From contig JAEDGJ010000034.1 in the NCBI GenBank assembly GCA_016297585.1, positions 1-18,000 on the forward strand: a stretch of DNA of 18,000 nucleotides. Direction: 5' to 3'. This document shows, piece after piece, positions 7,406-12,564 of the stretch (position 1 is its first letter; the number at the start of each line of letters is the position of its first letter). The notes beneath the pieces are model-generated. The model had not been told where the DNA came from. It saw only the letters and a list, made by a program, of their open reading frames with translations, and did not search any database. The DNA comes from Clostridiaceae bacterium (GTDB taxonomy: Bacteria; Bacillota; Clostridia; Oscillospirales; QAMX01). Both the position numbers and the translations under genes were made by a program.

Positions 7406-8224
7406 TCAACGCTTTTTGACGGGATAGCAGACCTCGGTCACGAAGCGGTCGGGATCGGAGGTCTCGTGCGGGCTGACATGGTAGATGTTGAAGGCCGGGC
7501 CGTCGAACTCGTAGCCGTTGGCCGTCACCCAGTTTGCCGTCGCCGCCATGACGGCGTTCAGCTGGTCATAGGAGCCCTTGCAGACGGCGGAGGCGACGGT
7601 GACCTCCGGCAGCGTTTTGAATCTGACGTGTGCCGTGTCGGGGTACTGCCCCCGGACGGTCTTCTGCGCTTCCACGTCCACGTCCTCCTCCCGGTATTCC
7701 TTGTCGTGGAAGACGACGCTGCAGTAGCACGGGTCGTCGGGAACGAGGTTCAGCGGCGCCGTTTCGCGGACGAGCACCCCCCAGAGCTGTCCCTCCATCT
7801 CATAGGACGGGATGTGCATCCGGACGGTGGCGGCGTAGCGCGCGGGGAAGGTTTTGAGAGTGACATCGTATTGCATGGTTTCGTCATCCTTTCTGATGCG
7901 GTCGAGAGCCGTATCCAGAAGCCGCAGACGGCGGGCGGTCTGACAGGACAGCGCCAAAAGCTCCTCCCGCTTGGAAAGCAGGCAGCGCTCCAGCGTATCC
8001 CGGTGCTCGTAGCAGCCGAGCAGCTCGCCGATTGCGGACAGGCCGAATCCCATGTCCTTGAGAGCCGTGATCCGCCCGGCCGTGAGGAGCTGGTCCTCGC
8101 CGTAATAGCGGTAGCCGGAGTCGGGGTCGGTTTTGACGGGATGGAGCAGGCCGATTTCGTCGTAATGGCGCAGCATACGGATACTGACTCTGGACAGCTT
8201 TGAAAAATCTCCGATTTTCAGCAT
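7406..8224 (-). CDS. MerR-family regulator with GyrI-like ligand domain (BmrR-like)
   Basis: 272 residues from the ATG at 8222-8224, preceded by TGGAGGA at ideal spacing; the upstream in-frame start at 8257 is not used by this criterion. Residues 1-70 carry the MerR helix-turn-helix and wing (LKIGDFSKLSRVSIRMLRHYDEIGLL, then SGYRYYGEDQL). A dimerising helix follows to about 110. Residues about 118-272 resemble the GyrI/AraC-effector-binding fold used by BmrR for bulky hydrophobic ligands (MHIPSYEMEGQLWGVL, YDQLNAVMAATANWV). The promoter has the 19-bp spacer specific to MerR regulation, so it likely activates its own gene by DNA distortion. No other gene is clearly in the unit; the inducer is unknown. 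Confidence 0.92.
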   Translation of the reverse strand: MLKIGDFSKLSRVSIRMLRHYDEIGLLHPVKTDPDSGYRYYGEDQLLTAGRITALKDMGFGLSAIGELLGCYEHRDTLERCLLSKREELLALSCQTARRLRLLDTALDRIRKDDETMQYDVTLKTFPARYAATVRMHIPSYEMEGQLWGVLVRETAPLNLVPDDPCYCSVVFHDKEYREEDVDVEAQKTVRGQYPDTAHVRFKTLPEVTVASAVCKGSYDQLNAVMAATANWVTANGYEFDGPAFNIYHVSPHETSDPDRFVTEVCYPVKKR

Positions 8225-8262
8225 GGTTCCTCCAGATCTGTCGGTTTTTGAGCTCAAAACGG

Positions 8263-8293
8263 ATTATACTCCCTGCCACAATGGGAGAGTCAA
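8263..8293 (-). promoter_or_regulatory. MerR-type promoter with 19-bp spacer and operator dyad
   Basis: Minus strand: TTGACT (8293-8288), a 19-bp spacer, then a perfect TATAAT (8268-8263). The spacer is bounded exactly by the dyad CTCCC-N9-GGGAG. Overlong spacers with a centred dyad are the signature of MerR-family activator sites. The adjacent regulator is the obvious ligand of the site. Confidence 0.85.
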
Positions 8294-8355
8294 GGGGGTT
8301 TTTCAAAAAAATGCGTGCCCGGTCGTCGGGTTTTCCTTTCCCACAGGCGGACGAT

Positions 8356-8397
8356 GAAAAAAACCGCCGGGGAGAACATTTTTCTCTCCGACGGTTT
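8356..8397 (-). terminator. Terminator of the XRE/hydrolase operon
   Basis: On the minus strand AAACCGTCGGAGAGA pairs imperfectly with TCTCCCCGGCGGTTT and is followed by a run of T (complement of the A run at 8357-8363). The stem overlaps the hydrolase stop codon. Confidence 0.85.
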
Positions 8398-9226
8398 ACG
8401 GGGCATCCTGCGGCGCAAAGCAATGCCGCAGCGCCGCTTCAAAATGCCGCTCGAAATTGGCGGCGGCTTTTCGGCTGACCTTCCGGAAGGGCAGCAGCAT
8501 GTCAAACGCGTGAAACAGCCCCGGGTAGACGTCGGCCTCCGCGTCCACGCCGTCGCGGCGCAGGCTGCGGACGAAGGTCAGCGTCTCCGCGTAAAAGGGC
8601 TCCGCGGTGCAGACGAAGGTGTAGGCGGGGGGAAGGCCCGAAAAGTCCGTTCTCCGCGCCGGAGAAGCGTAGGCCGGTACGGGATCTGCCCCGAGCCCCC
8701 GCAGATAGCGCGACCAGCCGTAGTGGTTGCGCCGGGTGTTCCAGACGGGCGCATGGTTGTCCCGCGACGTTTCGGTGTCCTCGCAGTCGAGCATCGGATA
8801 AAGCGGCATCTGATAGGCGATGCGCACGCCGCCGCGGTCTTTTTCGTACATACAGAGCGCCGCCGCGAGTCCTCCGCCCGCGCTCTCGCCGCCGACCATG
8901 AGCTGATCGGAACGGACGCCGAGCGCCGCCGCATGGTCGAGGAGGTACCGCAGCGCCCGGTGACAGTCGTTCAGCGCCGCCGGGTAGGGCGCTTGTCCGG
9001 CAAGCCGGTAGGCCGGGGAGACGATCACCGCGCCGTATTTTTCGCACAGGGCTTTCGCCCGCGAGATAAACACCATCTCCGCCATGCCGGTGACATAGCC
9101 GCCGCCGTGGATCCACAGGACGCCGGGACGTCCGCCGTCCGGCGGCATGCCCTTCGGACGCAGGATGAGCAGCTTCATGCGGCGTCCGTCCGACGGGATG
9201 ACCTGTCTGCGTACGGTATAGTTCAT
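8396..9226 (-). CDS. Alpha/beta hydrolase, HSL/acetyl-esterase type
   Basis: 276 residues. The oxyanion-hole motif HGGG is at residues 40-43, the nucleophile elbow GESAGG places Ser at 115, and the catalytic His is H239 in GLFHAFD. At the place where most of the family have Asp (DPLRDE-like) this protein reads TAEPFYAET, so the acid is probably Glu209 or Glu214, unless the residue comes from elsewhere. There is no signal peptide, so it should be cytoplasmic and hydrolyse short-chain or small-molecule esters. Its ATG overlaps the stop of the upstream XRE gene (ATGA), which indicates translational coupling and makes it the likely regulated gene of that operon. Confidence 0.9.
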   Translation of the reverse strand: MNYTVRRQVIPSDGRRMKLLILRPKGMPPDGGRPGVLWIHGGGYVTGMAEMVFISRAKALCEKYGAVIVSPAYRLAGQAPYPAALNDCHRALRYLLDHAAALGVRSDQLMVGGESAGGGLAAALCMYEKDRGGVRIAYQMPLYPMLDCEDTETSRDNHAPVWNTRRNHYGWSRYLRGLGADPVPAYASPARRTDFSGLPPAYTFVCTAEPFYAETLTFVRSLRRDGVDAEADVYPGLFHAFDMLLPFRKVSRKAAANFERHFEAALRHCFAPQDAP

Positions 9227-9639
9227 CTGCCGGTTTCCGGATCCGGCGTGCGGCGCGGCTTTGATGCGTTTCGGGCCTTGGATTCCCAGTAGATGTCCTG
9301 CAGCGCCTTCATCACGGCGTCCTTGTCCTGCTCGGACAGCGTGCCGCCCGCGAACAGGCCGGACATGCCGTCGATCAGCTCCTTTGCCTGCTTCATGCCG
9401 CGGGAGCCGTACTGCTCGGACGCTTCCATGACGAAGGCTTCGTCCTCCGTCAGCAGATAGTTGATGTCGGTTTCAAAAAAGTCCGCGATTTTTTTGTAGG
9501 CATCCCGCGTCCGGGGAAAGGAGATGCCGTTTTCGTAGCGGGTGATCATGCGGCGGTTGATGCCCAGCCCGTCGGCCGTCTGCTGCTGCGTAAGCCCCTT
9601 CTTTTCCCGTTCCGCCCGGAATTTCTCTCCGAATGTCAT
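9223..9639 (-). CDS. XRE-family transcriptional regulator
   Basis: 138 residues. The helix-turn-helix covers residues about 5-65 (FRAEREKKGLTQQQTADGL, RYENG, then FFETDINYLLTEDE). The rest is a helical tail that may dimerise. The ATG at 9637-9639 follows GGGAGAAG. It is the first gene of a two-gene minus-strand operon with the hydrolase (4-base overlap). A TGTGAG-N11-CTCACA inverted repeat abuts its -10 box, which suggests it represses its own operon. Confidence 0.88.
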   Translation of the reverse strand: MTFGEKFRAEREKKGLTQQQTADGLGINRRMITRYENGISFPRTRDAYKKIADFFETDINYLLTEDEAFVMEASEQYGSRGMKQAKELIDGMSGLFAGGTLSEQDKDAVMKALQDIYWESKARNASKPRRTPDPETGR

Positions 9640-9687
9640 GGCTTTGTTCTTCTCCCTTTTGCGCGTCCCGGAACCGGAGACGGCGTG

Positions 9688-9738
9688 TGTGAGTATTCCG
9701 ACTGCTCACAGTTTACGCAAAAAGGCGCGTTCTGTCAA
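9688..9738 (-). promoter_or_regulatory. Promoter plus operator of the XRE/hydrolase operon
   Basis: Minus strand: perfect TTGACA (9738-9733), 17 bp, TAAACT (9715-9710). The inverted repeat TGTGAG/CTCACA (9688-9693 and 9705-9710) begins at the last base of the -10 box and covers the start site, the expected position for a repressor. The XRE protein of the operon is the likely binder. Confidence 0.78.
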
Positions 9739-9834
9739 GCGTTTTTTCGAAAAATCCCACGAAAAAGGCGTGCAGAGGGAATAAAAAGGGCGAGGACAGT
9801 CCCGGCAGGGCAAAAACCGCCGGGAAAAGGGGGC

Positions 9835-9863
9835 TTGACAAATCCCGGGGAAAGGGGTATCAT
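9835..9863 (+). promoter_or_regulatory. Promoter of the AraC-family regulator gene
   Basis: Perfect TTGACA (9835-9840), 17 bp, TATCAT (9858-9863). The transcript would start near 9870, inside the palindrome at 9868-9891. The roughly 200 bases between the two divergent promoters and upstream hold no gene; a small hairpin CCCGGC/GCCGGG at 9801-9824 has no T tract. Confidence 0.82.
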
Positions 9864-9867
9864 TACC

Positions 9868-9891
9868 TGTGGTTAGCGAAAGCTAACTACA
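9868..9891. promoter_or_regulatory. DtxR-type operator candidate (site 1)
   Basis: GTTAGC-GAAA-GCTAAC (9872-9887), extended to TGTGGTTAGC/GCTAACTACA with one mismatch. It covers the predicted start site of the AraC-regulator promoter, so binding would block initiation. It is one of five copies of this motif, all in the iron locus. Confidence 0.75.
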
Positions 9892-9939
9892 AGCGTTTTT
9901 CGCCGCCGGAAAGCCCCGTGCGGCGGCTGAGGAAAGGGG

Positions 9940-10929
9940 ATGAAAAGGGGTTTGCTGACGTTTGCACAGACGGAAGACCGGGAGACGGCCGACATGCAGA
10001 GCGGGGAAGAAGGCTGCACGCTGCTTCGCATTCCGGGAACGGACGGCGAGGCGGTGGTGCGGTGCTTCCGGGTTTTTCCGGGCATCACGCTGCAATACCA
10101 TGACGTTCATGCCAAAAGCTGCATCGTCTGCCCGGAGACGGACAGCGGCGTGTTTGAGATCCGGCATTGCCGGGAAGGACGCATGGAAGGCAGCGATGCG
10201 GAGCGGTTTTACTATATGGAGCCGGGCGATCTGGCGGTCTGCCGACCGGAAACCGGGCTGCACTGCCGGTATTATCCGCTCGGTCATTATCACGGTGTGA
10301 CGATTGCGGTCAACGTCGGACAGGCTCCCCGCTGCCTCTCCTGTTTCCTGGACGACGTCAACGTCCGGCCGCAGCTTCTGATGCAGAAATTCTGCAGCTC
10401 CCACGATGCGTTCGTGGCGCGCTCCCAGCCCGCCGTCGAACACATCTTTTCGGAGCTTTACGCCGTGCCCGCGGAGATTCGGAAGGGGTATTTCAAGGTC
10501 AAGGTGCTCGAGCTGCTCCTCTTTCTGTCCTGTATCGATGCCGGTACCGGAGAGCTGTCCCGGCGGAGCTGCTCCAACAGCCAGCGCGAGCTTGCCAGAC
10601 AGGTGTGCCGGTACCTGACGGCGCGTATGGACAGCCGGATTACGGTGGAGCAGCTGGCGTCCCGGTTTCATGTGTCCGCGACGCAGATCAAGGCCGGCGT
10701 GAAAAGCGTATACGGCGCGTCGCTGTACAGCTACATCCGGATGCAGAAGATGGAGTCCGCCGCAAAGCTGCTGCGGGAGACGGATCTGTCCGTATCGGAG
10801 GTCGCCGGACGGTACGGCTATGACAATGCCAGCAAATTCGCCGGGGCCTTCAAAGCCGTTATGGGGATGGCGCCGAAGGATTACCGGAATGCGCCGGCGG
10901 ACGGCGCTTTCCGGCACCACGAAAAATGA
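9940..10929 (+). CDS. AraC-family activator of iron/siderophore uptake
   Basis: 329 residues. The N-terminal ~215 residues form a sensing domain I cannot assign to a named fold. It contains a Cys/His-containing stretch (ITLQYHDVHAKSCIVC, FEIRHCREGRMEG) of the kind seen in regulators of siderophore genes. The C-terminal AraC domain starts near residue 218, with the first helix-turn-helix near 233 (ITVEQLASRFHVSATQIKAG) and the second near 283 (LSVSEVAGRYGYDNASKFAGAF), ending in APKDYR. The start follows GAGGAAAGGGG. Expression appears to be under metal repression via the palindrome at 9868-9891. By analogy with PchR and YbtA, it probably activates uptake genes when a ferri-siderophore is bound. 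The repeats at 10933 and 12315 are its likely sites; this pairing is inference. Confidence 0.87.
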   Translation: MKRGLLTFAQTEDRETADMQSGEEGCTLLRIPGTDGEAVVRCFRVFPGITLQYHDVHAKSCIVCPETDSGVFEIRHCREGRMEGSDAERFYYMEPGDLAVCRPETGLHCRYYPLGHYHGVTIAVNVGQAPRCLSCFLDDVNVRPQLLMQKFCSSHDAFVARSQPAVEHIFSELYAVPAEIRKGYFKVKVLELLLFLSCIDAGTGELSRRSCSNSQRELARQVCRYLTARMDSRITVEQLASRFHVSATQIKAGVKSVYGASLYSYIRMQKMESAAKLLRETDLSVSEVAGRYGYDNASKFAGAFKAVMGMAPKDYRNAPADGAFRHHEK

Positions 10930-10932
10930 CCG

Positions 10933-10989
10933 TTTGGAGCAGGAAACCACCGGTTTGGAGCGGAAACGGACGGGAAGGGATGCTATAAT
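10933..10989 (+). promoter_or_regulatory. AraC-dependent promoter with two direct repeats
   Basis: TTTGGAGC occurs at 10933 and again at 10954 (period 21 bp, two helical turns), each followed by GGAAAC. A perfect TATAAT lies at 10984-10989, exactly 30 bp after the start of the second repeat. The place of the -35 reads CGGAAA, so the second repeat takes over the -35 region, as in class II activation by AraC proteins. The first repeat begins 3 bases after the stop of the AraC gene. A small CCCC-GAAAAAA-GGGG hairpin (11004-11018) lies in the leader. Confidence 0.72.
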
Positions 10990-11034
10990 CCAATCATGAC
11001 AGACCCCGAAAAAAGGGGGAAGAGGCAGGAATGC

Positions 11035-11054
11035 GGGTTAGCTTTGGCTAACCC
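11035..11054. promoter_or_regulatory. DtxR-type operator candidate (site 2)
   Basis: Perfect GGGTTAGC-TTTG-GCTAACCC. It lies about 45 bp downstream of the -10 box at 10984 and 11 bases before the AAGGAGG of the DUF2325 gene. At this distance it would act as a roadblock rather than by covering the promoter, unless a closer promoter is used that I cannot see. Confidence 0.75.
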
Positions 11055-11081
11055 AGCGGCGGAAAAGGAGGAAAATCCGGG

Positions 11082-11399
11082 ATGAGCGTTGTCATTGTCG
11101 GCGGAAACGAGTGTATGGTCAGGCAGTATAAGGAGCTTTGCCGCGCATACGATTGCAGCGCAAAGGTCTATACCAATATGAACGCCGGGCTGCGGAAAAT
11201 GGGCTGTCCGGATCTGCTGGTGCTGTTTACGAGCACCATTTCGCACACGATGGTGCGCTGCGCGCTGCGGGAGGCGGCAGGGGAGAACGTCCGCGTCGCC
11301 CGGTGCCATACCAGCTCGATGGCGGCGCTGAAGGGAATACTCGAAGAACACGCCGTGCGGCGGGAGAACTGTCCGATGGCGCGCGGAAAGGGAGATTGA
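11082..11399 (+). CDS. DUF2325 domain protein
   Basis: 105 residues. The sequence follows the DUF2325 pattern closely: SVVIVGGNECMVRQYKELCR, AKVYTNM, PDLLVLFTSTISHTMVRCAL and CHTSSMAALKGIL, with a predicted alternating beta/alpha (flavodoxin-like) character. Cysteines and histidines are frequent (C11, C20, C25, C42, H55, C60, H76 and others, approximately), compatible with metal or redox chemistry but not proof of it. The family has no assigned function. It is the first gene of a two-gene unit with the HMA protein (1 base between stop and next ATG), preceded by both an AraC-type promoter and a DtxR-type palindrome, so a role in iron handling is likely. Confidence 0.85.
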   Translation: MSVVIVGGNECMVRQYKELCRAYDCSAKVYTNMNAGLRKMGCPDLLVLFTSTISHTMVRCALREAAGENVRVARCHTSSMAALKGILEEHAVRRENCPMARGKGD

Positions 11400-11400
11400 A

Positions 11401-11658
11401 ATGGTAAAGATCACGATGGATATTGACGGCATGGCCTGCGGGATGTGCGAGGCGCATGTCAACGACGCCGTTCGCCGGACGTTCCCGGTAAAGAAGGTCC
11501 GCTCCTTCCATGCGAAGGGGAAGACGGAGATCCTGGCGGAGCAGGAGCTGGACGCGGACAGGCTGAAAGCCGTTGTGGAAGAGACGGGGTACCGGGTGAC
11601 GGCGATCCGGTCGGAGCCGTATGAGAAGGGACGGTTTTCCCTGTTCGGCCGGTCGTGA
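11401..11658 (+). CDS. HMA-type metal-binding protein
   Basis: 85 residues. It shows the heavy-metal-associated ferredoxin-like fold pattern: DIDGMACGMCEAHVNDAVRR carries the CxxC metal site near residues 14-17, and the closing strand is VVEETGYRVTAI. A short basic tail ending FSLFGRS is attached. HMA proteins bind and pass on soft metals (Cu, Zn) through the two cysteines; in this locus it would be a small cytoplasmic carrier. The ATG sits 1 base after the DUF2325 stop, with AGGGAG inside the end of that gene, and a strong terminator follows. Whether it handles iron, copper or zinc cannot be told from sequence. Confidence 0.9.
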   Translation: MVKITMDIDGMACGMCEAHVNDAVRRTFPVKKVRSFHAKGKTEILAEQELDADRLKAVVEETGYRVTAIRSEPYEKGRFSLFGRS

Positions 11659-11690
11659 GAACGGGCGGCGGCGTCCCGGCTTTGCGGATA

Positions 11691-11720
11691 AAAAGGGGAT
11701 GCGGCAGCATCCCCTTTTTT
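11691..11720 (+). terminator. Terminator of the DUF2325/HMA unit
   Basis: AAAAGGGGATGC (11691-11702) and GCATCCCCTTTT (11707-11718) are exact reverse complements with a GGCA loop, followed by further T. Confidence 0.95.
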
Positions 11721-11783
11721 GTTCCGACGGGATGCCGGGTGGGACAGCGCGGAAAAAGTTGAAAAAAACCGGACCCGGAGAGG

Positions 11784-11812
11784 TTGACTTTTCCCGGTTT
11801 TCATGTTATGAT
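11784..11812 (+). promoter_or_regulatory. Promoter of the DtxR-family gene
   Basis: TTGACT (11784-11789), 17 bp, TATGAT (11807-11812). The start would be near 11819, the first base of operator site 3. Two palindromes follow before the gene. Confidence 0.82.
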
Positions 11813-11818
11813 GCAGAT

Positions 11819-11834
11819 GTTAGCGGCAGCTAAC
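11819..11834. promoter_or_regulatory. DtxR-type operator candidate (site 3)
   Basis: GTTAGC-GGCA-GCTAAC, starting 7 bases after the -10 box, at the predicted transcription start. It is the position expected for autorepression. Confidence 0.75.
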
Positions 11835-11856
11835 TATAGGGCTGCCTGCGCCTTTT

Positions 11857-11888
11857 CACAGAGGGTTAGCAAAAACTAACCCTCTGTG
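11857..11888. promoter_or_regulatory. DtxR-type operator candidate in a 13-bp inverted repeat (site 4)
   Basis: CACAGAGGGTTAG (11857-11869) and CTAACCCTCTGTG (11876-11888) are exact reverse complements around CAAAAA. The core reads GTTAGC-AAAA-ACTAAC, one mismatch from the other four sites. The long arms would also fold into a stable RNA hairpin in the leader. There is no T tract, so it is not an ordinary terminator. Confidence 0.7.
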
Positions 11889-11924
11889 TGCGCATGGAAT
11901 CCGGGGGAGGGAGCGACATCGAAA

Positions 11925-12293
11925 ATGAAGAGGAAAAGAACGACCGAGGATTATCTGAAGACCATTTTTGTCCTGAACAGTCAGACCGGGGTGCGCGGCT
12001 CGGAAATTGCAAAGAGCATGAAGGTGTCCCGCCCGACGGTATCCGTCGCCCTGAAAGCGCTGGAGCAGGAGGGGTATGTGCGGATGGACGGGCATCATCT
12101 GTTTTATCTGACCGAGCGCGGCCTGAAAATTGCGCGGGAAACCTATGAGCGGAACCGGTTTTTTCAGGAGCTGCTGATGGCGCTCGGCGTGGAACGCGAA
12201 ACCGCGGAGCGGGATGCCTGCGAGCTGGAGCATTCCGTGAGTCCGGAGAGCTTTCTCGCGATCCGGGAGGCGCTGGACGGGCGCAGGGGCTGA
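11925..12293 (+). CDS. Short DtxR/MntR-family metal-dependent repressor
   Basis: 122 residues from the ATG at 11925, preceded by GGGGGAGGGAG; the frame is open back to a GTG at 11886, which overlaps the inverted repeat and is less likely. The N-terminal winged helix is clear (TTEDYLKTIFVLN, VRGSEIAKSMKVSRPTVSVALKALEQEGYV), followed by the dimerisation helices. By alignment from memory with MntR and DtxR, the primary metal site keeps D9, C99, E102 and H103 (DACELEH), with Cys as in DtxR, which suggests iron. The usual His of the ancillary site (MntR H77, DtxR H79) is Asn77, and MntR E11 is Lys12. There is no SH3-like third domain. It is the probable binder of the five GTTAGC palindromes and controls itself. 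Confidence 0.9.
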   Translation: MKRKRTTEDYLKTIFVLNSQTGVRGSEIAKSMKVSRPTVSVALKALEQEGYVRMDGHHLFYLTERGLKIARETYERNRFFQELLMALGVERETAERDACELEHSVSPESFLAIREALDGRRG

Positions 12294-12314
12294 ACGTGCC
12301 GGACAAACCGTCCG

Positions 12315-12371
12315 TTCGGAGCCGTTTTGCGGCGCTTTGGAGTGGAACCGCCGCCGGAATCCGGGTATAAT
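12315..12371 (+). promoter_or_regulatory. AraC-dependent promoter of the siderophore importer
   Basis: TTCGGAGC at 12315 and TTTGGAG at 12336 are direct repeats 21 bp apart. TATAAT is at 12366-12371, exactly 30 bp after the start of the second repeat, with no recognisable -35. The second repeat (TTTGGAGTGGAACC) matches its counterpart at 10954 in 12 of 14 positions. Geometry and sequence are shared with the promoter at 10984, so the same activator is expected. Confidence 0.72.
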
Positions 12372-12379
12372 GCTCTATG

Positions 12380-12418
12380 ACGGGGGCGATGAACCCGTGC
12401 GGGATCCGATGTCCCCGT
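12380..12418 (+). ncRNA. Structured 5' end of the importer mRNA
   Basis: The predicted transcript start is near 12378. ACGGGG (12380-12385) pairs with CCCCGT (12413-12418), enclosing a CCCG-TG-CGGG element (12394-12403). The leader runs about 185 bases to the ATG at 12565. The rest (12419-12529) shows no gene that I can support; an 18-codon frame starting at the ATG at 12377 lacks a ribosome binding site. I cannot match it to a known RNA family. Confidence 0.35.
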
Positions 12419-12529
12419 TGGTTTGCGGTTTGAAAAAGTGAATCCTATGTCAGAATGCGCGTTGCGAAAGCATGGAAGTCCAATTCTTACAAAAAATGAG
12501 CTTTTGCGCCGCGCATGTATTATATCTGA

Positions 12530-12549
12530 CGGTTAGCATATGCTAACCG
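12530..12549. promoter_or_regulatory. DtxR-type operator candidate (site 5)
   Basis: CGGTTAGCATATGCTAACCG is a perfect 20-bp palindrome directly before the AAAGGAG of the importer operon. A possible -10 box TATTAT at 12518-12523 lies 6 bases upstream without a matching -35, so a second, proximal promoter covered by this site is possible. Confidence 0.78.
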
Positions 12550-12564
12550 AATAAAGGAGACGCC

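Noticed and set aside
9801..9824. CCCGGC/GCCGGG hairpin between the divergent promoters, considered as a terminator.
   Set aside because: There is no T tract on either strand and no gene ends next to it.
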